Shown here piece by piece: positions 1 through 10,365 of a DNA stretch of 64,000 bases (the first letter of the stretch is position 1; each line of letters opens with the position of its first letter). This DNA is from Pseudomonas nunensis. GTDB lineage: Bacteria; Pseudomonadota; Gammaproteobacteria; Pseudomonadales; Pseudomonadaceae. The position numbers and the translations under genes were made by a program. The stretch is taken from the NCBI RefSeq assembly GCF_024296925.1, contig NZ_CP101125.1, positions 6,574,501 through 6,638,500 of the forward strand, in the 5' to 3' direction. The notes beneath the pieces are model-generated. The model was not told where the DNA came from. It searched no databases and saw nothing but the letters and a program-made list of their open reading frames with translations.

Positions 1-353
1 ACCAACCGCGCTTGCTGCTGCTGGACGAACCCCTGGGCGCTCTGGATGCCCTGACCCGAATTGAAATGCAGCAACTGATCGAACGGCTCTGGCAAAAGCA
101 CGGCTTCACCGTGTTGCTGGTGACCCACGACGTCAGTGAAGCGGTGGCGATTGCCGATCGGGTGATCCTGATCGAAGACGGCGAAGTCGGCCTCGACCTG
201 CAAGTGGAACTGCCGCGCCCTCGGGTCCGCGGCTCCCACCGGCTGGCGGCGCTGGAAACCGAAGTCCTCAACCGCGTGCTGTCACTGCCCGGCCAACCGC
301 CGGAACCGGAACCCGTTTCACCATTGCCTACGCAACTGCGTTGGGCTCAATAA
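1..353 (+). CDS. ssuB: Aliphatic sulfonate ABC transporter ATP-binding protein, 3' part
   Basis: This is the C-terminal part of an ABC ATPase; its start lies before the window and the reading frame is open from base 3. The Walker B stretch [16 protein letters not shown] is followed by the switch histidine in LLVTHD, and the protein ends in a Pro-rich tail. These features, with a TOBE-domain ssuF gene 34 bp downstream, fit SsuB, which energises import of alkanesulfonates through SsuC and SsuA. Other nitrate/sulfonate/taurine-type ATPases share these motifs, so the neighbour gene decides the assignment. Walker A and the signature motif are outside the window. Confidence 0.82.
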   Translation, partial: QPRLLLLDEPLGALDALTRIEMQQLIERLWQKHGFTVLLVTHDVSEAVAIADRVILIEDGEVGLDLQVELPRPRVRGSHRLAALETEVLNRVLSLPGQPPEPEPVSPLPTQLRWAQ

Positions 354-387
354 CTCACGCCTCACCTCAACTGACAGGAATCAAATC

Positions 388-603
388 ATGACTATCAAAG
401 CCATCAACGTTCGTAACCAGTTCAAAGGCTCGATCAAGGAAATCGTGCTGGGTGACGTGCTGTCGGAAATCGACGTTCAGACCGCGTCCGGCATCGTGAC
501 TTCAGTGATCACCACCCGTTCGGTGAAAGAGCTGGAACTGGTGGTCGGCAGCGAAGTGATCGCCTTCGTGAAATCCACCGAGGTGTCGATCGCCAAGTTG
601 TAA
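388..603 (+). CDS. ssuF: TOBE-domain molybdopterin-binding-like protein, SsuF type
   Basis: The 71-residue protein is a single TOBE (mop-like) domain, with the typical opening AINVRNQFKGSIKEI and a closing VIAFVKSTEVSIAKL. Such small proteins bind oxyanions such as molybdate. In pseudomonads ssuF is the last gene of the ssu sulfonate operon and is needed for growth on some organosulfur sources; its exact role is unsettled. A clear intrinsic terminator follows 17 bp after the stop, so this is the operon end. Confidence 0.85.
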   Translation: MTIKAINVRNQFKGSIKEIVLGDVLSEIDVQTASGIVTSVITTRSVKELELVVGSEVIAFVKSTEVSIAKL

Positions 604-620
604 GCGTGCGCGCAAACAAC

Positions 621-655
621 AACCCCGAAGGGTTTAAGCCCTTCGGGGTTTTTTT
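621..655 (+). terminator. Intrinsic terminator of the ssu operon
   Basis: The hairpin AACCCCGAAGGG / CCCTTCGGGGTT has a four-base loop (TTTA) and is followed by a run of T. It closes the ssuB-ssuF transcript. Confidence 0.9.
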
Positions 656-689
656 ATGCGTGTGATTCAGTAAGTTCGGCGGTGCGGCC

Positions 690-782
690 TTCGCGAGCAA
701 GCCCGCTCCCACAGGGAGTTTGTGCTGAACACAAATCCCATGCTCACCGAAGATCCACTGTGGGAGCGGGCTTGCTCGCGAA
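690..782. repeat. REP pair in inverted orientation
   Basis: Two copies of the Pseudomonas REP palindrome (690-714 and 758-782) face each other across about 43 bp. They lie between the 3' ends of the ssu operon and the convergent TetR gene, a typical position for REP doublets. Confidence 0.9.
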
Positions 783-807
783 GAGGCCAGTGAGGTCAGC
801 ACAGATC

Positions 808-1446
808 TCAGGCTGAAAGGGCGCGCTTGGGCAAGTACGGCGGCAGATAGAGTCCCAGATACGCATCAAACACTCGCATCCCTTCTTCAGCCATGCGCGG
901 CGTGATCTGCCCGTGCTGCTGCACCGAGCGCGCATAGACGCGGTCGCCCAATTCCATGGCCAACGCAAACACATCGACGTCCATCGGCAGCCTCGGCAGT
1001 TCGAAGTGATGATCGAACAACGTGTGCATCAGGTCGCCCAGCTCGAGGTCATGTTGACGGTCGGCCTGGGTCACTTCGGTCAGTCCGTGTTGCGCGAGGA
1101 TCAACTGGCGCGCGGCGGCGTCTTCGTCATAGATATCGAGCATGCGTTGCTCAACCAGTCGTGACAGGTCGCGCCAGTCGCGGAGCGCGTCGTGATCGAT
1201 GGGTTCTTGCAGGCAGGCGCGGAACGCGGCGTGGACATCCGCGGTCAGCCCTTCGAGCAACGCCGGGACACTGGCGAAGAAGTGGTAGACCGAGGACGGT
1301 GGGATTTCCGCGCGCTCGGCGACGCTGTAGATCGACAGGCTGGCCACGCCCTCGGCGGCCAGCAGCGTGCGGGCGGCATCGAGGATCGAATCGATTCGCG
1401 CCTGACTGCGTGCGCGGGGTTTGCGAATAGGGGCGGGGCGCGTCAT
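808..1446 (-). CDS. TetR/AcrR-family transcriptional regulator
   Basis: The protein has 212 residues. Residues about 10-60 form a TetR helix-turn-helix (ARIDSILDAARTLLAAEG ... PPSSVYHFFASV), and the rest is a helical ligand-binding and dimer domain. The ATG at 1446 is chosen because GGAGA sits just upstream and the TetR domain begins right after it; the longer open frame upstream runs through a REP and is not credible. Its ligand and targets cannot be read from the sequence. It stands alone between REP doublets. Confidence 0.85.
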   Translation of the reverse strand: MTRPAPIRKPRARSQARIDSILDAARTLLAAEGVASLSIYSVAERAEIPPSSVYHFFASVPALLEGLTADVHAAFRACLQEPIDHDALRDWRDLSRLVEQRMLDIYDEDAAARQLILAQHGLTEVTQADRQHDLELGDLMHTLFDHHFELPRLPMDVDVFALAMELGDRVYARSVQQHGQITPRMAEEGMRVFDAYLGLYLPPYLPKRALSA

Positions 1447-1512
1447 TTGAGTCTCCTGCGGGGCAGGGGGCATTGTACGAGGCGGGCATCTATGTTGTCT
1501 GCCCGGACGCCA

Positions 1513-1602
1513 TCGCGAGCAAGCTCGCTCCCACAGGGATTTTCTGCGTACGCAAAATTTATGTTCGCTGAAGATCAACTGTGGGAGCGAGCTTGCTCGC
1601 GA
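1513..1602. repeat. REP pair in inverted orientation
   Basis: Two REP copies of the variant GGGAGCGAGCTTGCTCGCGA lie at 1513-1536 and 1579-1602, in the space between the start of the TetR gene and the end of spuI. Confidence 0.9.
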
Positions 1603-1620
1603 TCCGCCGCAGGCGGCCAT

Positions 1621-1655
1621 AAAAAAACGCCGCAAGCTGTGAGGCCTGCGGCGTT
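1621..1655 (-). terminator. Intrinsic terminator downstream of spuI
   Basis: Read on the minus strand, the stem AACGCCGCA / TGCGGCGTT is followed by a run of T, the complement of the A-run at 1621-1627. It lies about 20 bp after the spuI stop. Confidence 0.85.
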
Positions 1656-1673
1656 CCTTCTTACTGCAACCAT

Positions 1674-3050
1674 TTAAACGGTATGCAGATACCAGTTGTA
1701 CTCAAGGTCGGAGATGGAGTGTTCGAACTCTTCCAGCTCACTTTCCTTACAGGCCACGAAGATATCGATGTATTTCGGATCGATGTACTTGGCCATGACT
1801 TCGCTGTCGTCCAGCTCACGCAATGCATCGCGCAGGTTGTTCGGCAGGCTTTGCTCGTTCTGCTCGTAGGAGTTGCCTTCCACGGGCGCGCCCGGCTCAA
1901 TCTTGTTGGTCAGGCCGTGATGCACGCCTGCCAGGACCGAAGCCATCAGCAGGTACGGGTTGGCGTCGGCACCGGCTACACGATGCTCGATACGCACGGC
2001 ATCGGAGGAACCGGTCGGCACGCGAATCGCCACGGTACGGTTGTCTAAGCCCCAGCACGGCGAGTTCGGCACGTAGAACTGTGCGCCGAAACGACGGTAC
2101 GAGTTGACGTTCGGGCAGAGGAAAGCCATCTGCGCCGGCAGGGTCTCGAGCACACCGCCGATCGCGTGACGCAGTGCGGCGTTCTGCTCGGGATCCTCGC
2201 TGGCAAAAATATTCTTGCCGTCGCGGTCGAGAATCGAAATGTGGACATGCAGCCCGTTACCCGCCTGGCCTGGGTAAGGCTTGGCCATGAAGGTGGTGTC
2301 CATCTCATGGTCGTAGGCGATGTTTTTGATCAGGCGCTTGAGCAGTACCGCGTAGTCGCAAGCCTTGATCGGGTCGGCCACGTGGTGCAGGTTCACTTCG
2401 AACTGCGCCGGGGCACTTTCCTTGACGATGGCGTCGGCCGGGATGCCTTGCTCTTTCGCACCTTCCAGAATGTCCTGGAGGCAGTCGACGTATTCGTCGA
2501 GATCGTCGATCAGGTAGACCTGTGTCGAATGCGGACGTTTGCCGGAGATCGGCGAGCGCGGCGGTTGTGGACGACCGTTCACGTTCTCCTGGTCGATCAG
2601 GTAGAACTCAAGTTCGAATGCGGCGCAGATGGTCAGGCCCATCTCGTCAAACTTGGTAACAACTTGACGCAGCACTTCACGGGGATCCGCGAAGAAAGGT
2701 TCACCTTCGAGTTCGTGCATGGTCATTAACAGTTGCGCGGTAGGGCGCTTCTGCCAAGGCTCATTGCAGAGGGTGTCGGGGATTGGATAGCAGATTCGGT
2801 CAGCATCGCCGATGTCCAGGCCCAGGCCGGTGCTTTCCACCGTCGAGCCATTGATATCCAGAGCAAATAGAGAGGCCGGCAGGTTGATGCCTTTCTCGTA
2901 AACCTTGTGGAGACTGGTGCGTTCAATGCGCTTGCCGCGCACCACACCATTCATATCCGCAATCAGAAGGTCAACGTACAGAACCTCAGGATGTTCCTTA
3001 AGGAACGCGTTCGCTTCGTTAAGCTGAACGGCACGCGGGGGTACCGACAT
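1674..3050 (-). CDS. spuI: Glutamine-synthetase-like gamma-glutamylpolyamine synthetase
   Basis: This 458-residue enzyme of the GlnA/PuuA superfamily has the N-terminal beta-grasp domain (YVDLLIADMNGVVRGK) and the catalytic core with the metal-binding EFELE-type segment (ICAAFELEFYLI), the NGLHVHIS motif and RIEHRVAGADANPYL. PuuA-type enzymes ligate glutamate to putrescine or other polyamines with ATP, the first step of the gamma-glutamylated putrescine pathway. The ATG at 3050 is preceded by AAGGTG. It is transcribed away from the spu cluster, matching spuI next to spuA-spuH in P. aeruginosa. spuB at 3746-5104 is a divergent second copy with a different N-terminus, so substrates may differ. 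Confidence 0.87.
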   Translation of the reverse strand: MSVPPRAVQLNEANAFLKEHPEVLYVDLLIADMNGVVRGKRIERTSLHKVYEKGINLPASLFALDINGSTVESTGLGLDIGDADRICYPIPDTLCNEPWQKRPTAQLLMTMHELEGEPFFADPREVLRQVVTKFDEMGLTICAAFELEFYLIDQENVNGRPQPPRSPISGKRPHSTQVYLIDDLDEYVDCLQDILEGAKEQGIPADAIVKESAPAQFEVNLHHVADPIKACDYAVLLKRLIKNIAYDHEMDTTFMAKPYPGQAGNGLHVHISILDRDGKNIFASEDPEQNAALRHAIGGVLETLPAQMAFLCPNVNSYRRFGAQFYVPNSPCWGLDNRTVAIRVPTGSSDAVRIEHRVAGADANPYLLMASVLAGVHHGLTNKIEPGAPVEGNSYEQNEQSLPNNLRDALRELDDSEVMAKYIDPKYIDIFVACKESELEEFEHSISDLEYNWYLHTV

Positions 3051-3328
3051 GATGCAACACCTTTGTTGTTAAAAATATCAATCATTGATCTCTTCGGATT
3101 CCAGTCAACCCGAACGGCATGCCGAAGTCAAGCGAGGCCTTTTTTGCCCTAAAAAAGCGCTCGTGAGGCTTTTTTGAGGCACTTTGGGGCGTTTTTATGC
3201 CTTTGAGCACTTTGGCGCCCGCGAGTTTGAGCGGGCCGTGTTGTATTTTTTACGGGGGTGTTGTGTAAAAAAATGAACAAGGCTAAGCTCGATTCAAACC
3301 CATAACAGCAATAATACCGGGGTGCTTC
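3051..3328. promoter_or_regulatory. Divergent promoter region spuI / spuA-spuB
   Basis: These 278 bp separate the starts of spuI and the broken spuA and must hold the promoters for both directions. The stretch is T-rich in repeated short runs (TTTTTTGCC, GGCTTTTTTGAGGC). I could not assign a convincing -24/-12 or -35/-10 pair. Confidence 0.5.
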
Positions 3329-3709
3329 ATGTCTCGCCTGCCGTTAATCGGCGTCGCCGTCTGCTCTGGGCAGAACGGTCTGCATGCTTATCACATCAGT
3401 GGCGATCGTTGCGTTCACGCCAAGGCTCATATTGCCAAAGGCGTGCCGTCGACTCTTCCTTCCCCGGTGGCCTCGCTGGCCCCGTCCGATATTCTGGACG
3501 GTCTGCACGACATTCTCTTTACCGACCTTACTCCCAATATAGAACCGTTTCACTTCAGTGGCCCGACCCATGTGTCGAGCCCTGCTCATGATTCTGCACG
3601 CCAGTCTACGCTCTTCCTCACCCACGCCCTGGTCGCGGCGGGTGTTTGTGCGCGGCCCTTGCAGTGGCAATCTGTAACACGCGACGCCGATGCGTCAAAC
3701 AACGCCTGA
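3329..3709 (+). pseudogene. spuA: Remnant of gamma-glutamyl-GABA hydrolase (SpuA/PuuD)
   Basis: A frame of 126 codons starts like SpuA (MSRLPLIGVAVCSGQNG, GLHAYHISGD, SDILDGLHDILFT, NIEPFHFSGP, AHDSARQSTLFLTHALVAAGV), but the match ends where the class-I amidotransferase nucleophile loop (GICRG) should follow. The active-site Cys and the later His/Glu pair are absent, and the length is half the ~250 residues of the family. The last ~20 residues match nothing I know. Its place, just before spuB, is that of spuA in P. aeruginosa. I read it as a decayed gene; a short non-catalytic protein is possible. Confidence 0.7.
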
Positions 3710-3745
3710 CTTATAAGAGTCAGGACACTCAGCCCAGAGGCATTT

Positions 3746-5104
3746 ATGAGTAACAACCTCGACCAGCTCACCGATTGGTTGAAAGACCACAAGATCACAG
3801 AAGTCGAATGCATGATCGCCGACTTGACCGGGATCACCCGGGGCAAGATTTCGCCGACCAACAAGTTCATCGCCGAAAAAGGCATGCGCCTGCCCGAGAG
3901 CGTTCTGTTGCAGACCGTGACCGGCGACTATGTCGAAGACGACATCTATTACGAACTGCTCGACCCGGCCGACATCGACATGATCTGCCGTCCGGACTCG
4001 AACGCGGTGTTCCTGGTGCCTTGGTCCATCGAGCCGACCGCCCAGGTGATCCACGACACCTACGACAAGCAAGGCAACCCGATCGAACTGTCGCCGCGCA
4101 ACGTGCTCAAGAAGGTCCTGAAACTCTATGCCGACAAGGGCTGGCAGCCGATCGTGGCGCCGGAAATGGAGTTTTACCTGACCAAGCGTTGCGAAGACCC
4201 GGACTTCCCGCTGCAACCGCCGATTGGCCGTTCCGGTCGCCCGGAAACCGGTCGCCAGTCGTTCTCGATTGAAGCAGCGAACGAATTCGACCCGTTGTTC
4301 GAAGACGTCTACGACTGGTGCGAGTTGCAGGAGCTGGACCTCGATACCCTGATCCACGAGGACGGCACGGCGCAGATGGAAATCAACTTCCGTCACGGCG
4401 ATGCCCTGTCCCTGGCCGACCAGATCCTGGTGTTCAAACGCACCATGCGCGAAGCCGCGCTCAAGCACGACGTGGCGGCGACTTTCATGGCCAAGCCCAT
4501 GACCGGCGAGCCGGGCAGTGCGATGCATATCCACCAGAGCATCATCGACCTCGAGACCGGCAAGAACGTCTTCTCTAATGAAGACGGGACCATGAGCCAG
4601 TTGTTCCTGCACCACATCGGTGGCCTGCAGAAACTCATTCCCGAATTGCTGCCGCTGTTCGCACCGAACGTCAACTCGTTCCGCCGCTTCCTGCCGGATA
4701 CCTCGGCGCCAGTGAACGTGGAGTGGGGCGAAGAGAACCGCACTGTGGGCCTGCGGGTGCCGGATGCCGGGCCGCAAAACCGTCGGGTGGAAAACCGCCT
4801 GCCGGGCGCCGACGCCAACCCGTACCTGGCGATTGCCGCGAGCCTGCTCTGCGGCTACATCGGCATGGTCGAAGGTTTGAACCCGAGTGCGCCGGTGGTG
4901 GGCCGTGGCTATGAACGCCGCAACCTGCGCCTGCCACTGACCATCGAAGACGCGCTGGATCGCATGGAAAACAGCGCGACCATCGAGAAATACCTGGGCA
5001 AAAAATTCATCACTGGCTACGTCGCGGTCAAGCGGGCCGAGCATGAAAACTTCAAGCGCGTGATCAGTTCGTGGGAGCGGGAATTCCTGCTCTTCGCCGT
5101 CTGA
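3746..5104 (+). CDS. spuB: Glutamine-synthetase-like gamma-glutamylpolyamine synthetase
   Basis: The protein has 452 residues and the GlnA/PuuA fold: N-terminal ECMIADLTGITRGKI, catalytic APEMEFYLT, GSAMHIHQS, the RRFLPDTSAPVNVEWGEENR nucleotide-binding loop, and RVENRLPGADANPYLA near the end. It is expected to form gamma-glutamyl-putrescine or a related adduct with ATP in the cytoplasm. spuC follows after 58 bp with its own strong AGGAG, and the ABC transporter genes lie further downstream, consistent with the spuABCDEFGH order. Confidence 0.88.
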   Translation: MSNNLDQLTDWLKDHKITEVECMIADLTGITRGKISPTNKFIAEKGMRLPESVLLQTVTGDYVEDDIYYELLDPADIDMICRPDSNAVFLVPWSIEPTAQVIHDTYDKQGNPIELSPRNVLKKVLKLYADKGWQPIVAPEMEFYLTKRCEDPDFPLQPPIGRSGRPETGRQSFSIEAANEFDPLFEDVYDWCELQELDLDTLIHEDGTAQMEINFRHGDALSLADQILVFKRTMREAALKHDVAATFMAKPMTGEPGSAMHIHQSIIDLETGKNVFSNEDGTMSQLFLHHIGGLQKLIPELLPLFAPNVNSFRRFLPDTSAPVNVEWGEENRTVGLRVPDAGPQNRRVENRLPGADANPYLAIAASLLCGYIGMVEGLNPSAPVVGRGYERRNLRLPLTIEDALDRMENSATIEKYLGKKFITGYVAVKRAEHENFKRVISSWEREFLLFAV

Positions 5105-5110
5105 TACGCC

Positions 5111-5136
5111 GGGCGCCGCTGTACTTGGCGGCGCCC
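5111..5136 (+). promoter_or_regulatory. Hairpin between spuB and spuC
   Basis: A perfect 9-bp stem, GGGCGCCGC / GCGGCGCCC, encloses an 8-base loop. No T-run follows, so it is not an intrinsic terminator. It may shape mRNA stability or differential expression between spuB and spuC. Confidence 0.6.
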
Positions 5137-5162
5137 TCTACTGGAATCTTAGGAGAATTCGC

Positions 5163-6527
5163 ATGACCAGCAACAACCCGCAAACCCGTGAATGGCAAGC
5201 CCTGAGCAGCGATCACCACCTGGCCCCGTTCAGCGATTTCAAGCAGCTTAAAGAGAAAGGCCCGCGCATCATTACCAGCGCCAAGGGCGTTTACCTCTGG
5301 GACAGCGAAGGCAACAAGATCCTCGACGGCATGGCCGGCCTGTGGTGCGTAGCGATCGGTTACGGTCGTGATGAACTGGCTGACGCCGCCGCCAAACAGA
5401 TGCGCGAACTGCCTTACTACAACCTGTTCTTCCAGACCGCTCACCCACCGGTATTGGAACTGGCCAAAGCCATTTCCGACATCGCGCCGGAAGGCATGAA
5501 CCACGTGTTCTTCACTGGTTCCGGCTCGGAAGGCAACGACACCATGCTGCGTATGGTCCGCCACTACTGGGCGATCAAGGGCCAGCCGAACAAGAAAGTC
5601 ATCATCAGCCGCAAGAACGGTTATCACGGTTCCACCGTGGCCGGCGCGAGCCTGGGCGGCATGACTTATATGCACGAGCAAGGCGACTTGCCGATCCCGG
5701 GTATCGTCCACATCGCCCAGCCTTACTGGTTCGGTGAAGGTGGCGACATGAGCCCGGAAGAGTTCGGTATCTGGGCCGCGAATCAGCTGGAAGAGAAGAT
5801 TCTGGAAGTCGGCGTGGACAACGTCGGTGCCTTTATTGCCGAGCCGATCCAGGGTGCCGGTGGCGTGATCGTGCCGCCAGACAGCTACTGGCCGCGCATC
5901 AAGGAAATCCTCGCCAAGTACGACATCCTGTTCGTGGCTGATGAAGTGATCTGCGGTTTCGGCCGTACCGGTGAGTGGTTCGGTACCGATCATTACGATC
6001 TGAAACCCGACATGATGACCATCGCCAAAGGCCTGACGTCCGGCTACATCCCGATGGGTGGCCTGATCGTGCGTGACGACGTGGTGGCGGTGCTCAACGA
6101 GGGCGGCGATTTCAACCACGGCTTCACCTATTCCGGGCACCCGGTGGCGGCTGCGGTAGCGTTGGAAAACATCCGCATCCTGCGCGAAGAAAAAATTATC
6201 GAGCGCGTCCATGCCGAAACGGCACCCTATTTGCAAAAGCGTCTACGGGAACTGAGCGATCACCCGTTGGTGGGGGAAGTACGCGGTGTAGGCATGTTGG
6301 GGGCCATCGAACTGGTCCAGGACAAGGCCACTCGCAAACGTTACGAAGGCAAGGGCGTCGGCATGATTTGCCGCACCTTCTGCTTCGACAACGGCCTGAT
6401 CATGCGTGCCGTGGGCGACACCATGATCATTTCCCCGCCACTGGTGATTACACCGGCGGAAATCGATGAGTTGGTGACCAAGGCACGCAAGTGCCTGGAC
6501 CTGACCCTGAGTGCGTTGCAGGGCTAA
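5163..6527 (+). CDS. spuC: Putrescine-pyruvate aminotransferase, PLP-dependent class III
   Basis: This is a 454-residue class-III (omega) aminotransferase. It shows the substrate/PLP segment DGMAGLWCVAIGYG, the PLP-phosphate region HVFFTGSGSEGNDTMLR, the aspartate in LFVADEVICGFGRTG, and the Schiff-base lysine at about residue 289 in MTIAKGLTSGYIPMGG. SpuC moves the amino group of putrescine (or cadaverine) to pyruvate, giving 4-aminobutanal and alanine. AGGAG sits 7 bp before the ATG. It lies between spuB and the binding-protein genes, as in P. aeruginosa. Confidence 0.92.
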   Translation: MTSNNPQTREWQALSSDHHLAPFSDFKQLKEKGPRIITSAKGVYLWDSEGNKILDGMAGLWCVAIGYGRDELADAAAKQMRELPYYNLFFQTAHPPVLELAKAISDIAPEGMNHVFFTGSGSEGNDTMLRMVRHYWAIKGQPNKKVIISRKNGYHGSTVAGASLGGMTYMHEQGDLPIPGIVHIAQPYWFGEGGDMSPEEFGIWAANQLEEKILEVGVDNVGAFIAEPIQGAGGVIVPPDSYWPRIKEILAKYDILFVADEVICGFGRTGEWFGTDHYDLKPDMMTIAKGLTSGYIPMGGLIVRDDVVAVLNEGGDFNHGFTYSGHPVAAAVALENIRILREEKIIERVHAETAPYLQKRLRELSDHPLVGEVRGVGMLGAIELVQDKATRKRYEGKGVGMICRTFCFDNGLIMRAVGDTMIISPPLVITPAEIDELVTKARKCLDLTLSALQG

Positions 6528-6696
6528 GTGCTAGGCTCTGGGCGAGGTGTGCGGTCGGCACTTCGTCCAGTGCAAATAAAGGAGGGGTCTTTCCTTGAAA
6601 GCCTGCCTCGGAACTTGCCAGACTACCGGTTGTTCGGATGCCCAGTAACAGGCCGCTGAGCTCGTGGTTAAAAAGAAAAATTGGAGCATTACCCAC

Positions 6697-7806
6697 ATGA
6701 AGGCATTAGGTATGAAGATAGCTGGCAAGACCCTCCTCGCCATGTCCCTGATGGGCGTGATGGCGGGTGCAGTACAGGCCGATGACAAGGTGCTGCACGT
6801 GTACAACTGGTCCGACTACATTGCACCGGACACCATCGCGAACTTCGAGAAAGAGTCCGGGATCAAGGTGGTGTACGACGTTTTCGACAGCAACGAAACC
6901 CTGGAAGCCAAGTTGCTGGCAGGCAAGTCCGGCTACGACGTGGTCGTGCCGTCGAACAACTTTCTCGCCAAGCAGATCAAGGCCGGTGTTTACCAGGAGC
7001 TGGACAAGTCCAAGCTGTCCAACTACGGCAACCTGAACAAATCGCTGCTTAAAGCGGTTTCCGTCAGCGACCCGGACAACAAACACGCCTTCCCTTACAT
7101 GTGGGGTTCGATTGGCATCGGCTACAACCCGGAGAAAGTCAAAGCCGCGTTGGGCGTCGACACCATCGATTCCTGGGACACCCTGTTCAAGCCTGAAAAC
7201 ATCGCCAAGCTCAAGGGCTGCGGTGTGAGCTTCCTCGATTCGCCGACCGAAATGATTCCGGTCGCGCTGCATTACCTGGGCCTGCCAACCGACAGCCAGA
7301 AGAAAGACGACATCAAGAAAGCCGAGGAACTGTTCCTCAAGATTCGTCCTTCTGTGACCTACTTCCACTCGTCCAAGTACATCTCCGACCTGGCCAACGG
7401 CAACATCTGCGTAGCGGTCGGCTACTCGGGTGACGTGCAACAGGCCAAGTCCCGCGCTGCTGAAGCCGGTGACAAGGTCAAAGTCAGCTACGCGATTCCG
7501 AAAGAAGGCGCTGGCAGCTTCTACGACATGGTCGCGATTCCGAAAGATGCGGAAAACGTCGACGGTGCCTACAAGTTCATGAACTACCTGTTGCAGCCGA
7601 AAGTGATGGCCGACATCACCAACGCCGTGCGTTTCCCTAACGGTAACGCCGAAGCGACCCAGTTCGTGAGCAAGGACATCACCTCGGACCCGGGCATCTA
7701 CCCGACGGCCGACGTGCAGGCCAAGTTGTATGCGATCGCCGATTTGCCGGCGGCCACCCAGCGTGACCTGACTCGCAGCTGGACCAAGATCAAATCCGGT
7801 AAGTAA
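6697..7806 (+). CDS. spuD: Polyamine ABC transporter periplasmic binding protein
   Basis: A PotF-family solute-binding protein of 369 residues. The signal peptide ends near MAGAVQA, and the mature chain begins with [18 protein letters not shown], the family opening. Further family marks are [24 protein letters not shown] and [17 protein letters not shown]. The ATG at 6697 is preferred over the GTG at 6664 because GGAG lies 10 bp before it and the signal peptide then starts correctly. It captures putrescine or spermidine for SpuFGH. Which of the two tandem binding proteins is putrescine-specific cannot be settled by eye. Confidence 0.9.
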   Translation: MKALGMKIAGKTLLAMSLMGVMAGAVQADDKVLHVYNWSDYIAPDTIANFEKESGIKVVYDVFDSNETLEAKLLAGKSGYDVVVPSNNFLAKQIKAGVYQELDKSKLSNYGNLNKSLLKAVSVSDPDNKHAFPYMWGSIGIGYNPEKVKAALGVDTIDSWDTLFKPENIAKLKGCGVSFLDSPTEMIPVALHYLGLPTDSQKKDDIKKAEELFLKIRPSVTYFHSSKYISDLANGNICVAVGYSGDVQQAKSRAAEAGDKVKVSYAIPKEGAGSFYDMVAIPKDAENVDGAYKFMNYLLQPKVMADITNAVRFPNGNAEATQFVSKDITSDPGIYPTADVQAKLYAIADLPAATQRDLTRSWTKIKSGK

Positions 7807-7815
7807 GTGGTAAAC

Positions 7816-7921
7816 CCTGTAGCAGCTGCCGCAGGCTGCGTTCAACTGCGAAGCAGTTGTGCTCTTGAAAACGCGGGAAGGTCCTTCGGACTTTAACGCA
7901 GCCTTCGGCAGCTGCTACAGG
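7816..7921. repeat. Long inverted repeat (GTAGCAGCTGCCG family)
   Basis: The arms 7816-7842 and 7895-7921 are nearly perfect complements (CTGTAGCAGCTGCCG...). They enclose about 50 bp that contain a smaller hairpin. The repeat lies between spuD and spuE and could fold in the mRNA and uncouple expression of the two genes. The same family occurs at 13134-13289 and 33611-33713. Confidence 0.88.
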
Positions 7922-7963
7922 TATCTGCATAAAAGTTTTGCTGGAATGGTTTATCGAGGGTAA

Positions 7964-9148
<1,185 letters not shown>

Positions 9149-9222
9149 CTTCAAAGGCTCAAACTATCCAAGGTTGGCTCACCTTGAGCGAACTGCACTC
9201 TTTTTTTCTGGGAGTTTCGTAA

Positions 9223-10365
9223 ATGGCAGTTGCCTCCGGCGCCTATAAGAAAGCCCTCGAGGGCGACCAATCACCGAAACAGGTGTTGGTCAAAATCGAC
9301 CGGGTCACGAAGAAGTTCGACGAGACGATTGCCGTGGACGATGTGTCCCTGGAAATCAAGAAGGGCGAGATCTTCGCCCTGCTCGGCGGTTCGGGATCGG
9401 GCAAATCCACCTTGCTGCGGATGCTGGCAGGTTTCGAACGGCCCACGGAGGGGCGCATTTACCTCGACGGCGTCGACATCACCGAGATGCCGCCGTACGA
9501 GCGACCGATCAACATGATGTTCCAGTCCTACGCCTTGTTCCCGCACATGACCGTGGCGCAGAACATCGCCTTCGGCCTCAAGCAGGACAAGATCCCGGCC
9601 TCGGAAGTCGATGCCCGCGTGACCGAAATGCTCAAGCTGGTGCAGATGAGCCAGTACGCCAAGCGCAAGCCGCACCAGTTGTCCGGTGGCCAGCGTCAGC
9701 GTGTGGCCCTGGCCCGTTCGCTGGCCAAGCGCCCGAAGCTGTTGCTGCTCGACGAGCCGATGGGTGCACTGGATAAAAAACTGCGTTCGCAAATGCAGCT
9801 GGAGCTGGTCGAGATCATCGAGCGCGTCGGCGTAACCTGCGTCATGGTGACCCACGATCAGGAAGAGGCCATGACCATGGCCGAGCGCATCGCGATCATG
9901 CACCTGGGCTGGATCGCCCAGATCGGCAGCCCGATCGACATCTACGAAACCCCGACCAGCCGCCTGGTCTGCGAATTCATCGGCAACGTCAACATCTTCG
10001 AAGGCGAAGTGATCGACGACGCCGAAGGCCACGCGACCATTACCTGCAAGGACCTGGATCGCCAGATCTACGTCGGCCACGGCATCAGCACCTCGGTGCA
10101 GGACAAGTCGGTCACCTACGCGATCCGTCCGGAAAAACTGCTGGTCACCGCCGAAATGCCAACCTGCGAATACAACTGGTCCAGCGGCAAGGTGCATGAC
10201 ATCGCCTACCTCGGCGGGCATTCGGTGTTCTACGTCGAATTGCCGAGCGGCAAACTGGTGCAGTCCTTCGTCGCCAACGCCGAGCGCCGTGGCCAGCGTC
10301 CGACCTGGGGCGATCAGGTCTACGTGTGGTGGGAAGACGACAGCGGCGTGGTACTTCGCTCATGA
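9223..10365 (+). CDS. spuF: Polyamine ABC transporter ATP-binding protein
   Basis: PotG-type ATPase of 380 residues: Walker A GGSGSGKST, Q-loop MMFQSYALFPHMT, signature LSGGQRQRVALARSLA, Walker B LLLLDEPMGALD and switch VMVTHDQEEAMT. A C-terminal TOBE/MOI regulatory domain starts around residue 250 (YETPTSRLVCEFIGNVNIFEG). It drives polyamine import by SpuG/SpuH with SpuD or SpuE. Its stop overlaps the next start (ATGA), implying translational coupling. Confidence 0.93.
   Translation: MAVASGAYKKALEGDQSPKQVLVKIDRVTKKFDETIAVDDVSLEIKKGEIFALLGGSGSGKSTLLRMLAGFERPTEGRIYLDGVDITEMPPYERPINMMFQSYALFPHMTVAQNIAFGLKQDKIPASEVDARVTEMLKLVQMSQYAKRKPHQLSGGQRQRVALARSLAKRPKLLLLDEPMGALDKKLRSQMQLELVEIIERVGVTCVMVTHDQEEAMTMAERIAIMHLGWIAQIGSPIDIYETPTSRLVCEFIGNVNIFEGEVIDDAEGHATITCKDLDRQIYVGHGISTSVQDKSVTYAIRPEKLLVTAEMPTCEYNWSSGKVHDIAYLGGHSVFYVELPSGKLVQSFVANAERRGQRPTWGDQVYVWWEDDSGVVLRS

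Noticed and set aside
3695..5044. 449-codon minus-strand frame opposite spuB
   Set aside because: It mirrors spuB codon by codon, has no known motif or ribosome site, and is a product of GC-rich third positions.
5064..6236. 390-codon minus-strand frame opposite spuC
   Set aside because: Antisense shadow of spuC with His/Asp/Val-rich composition typical of such mirrors.
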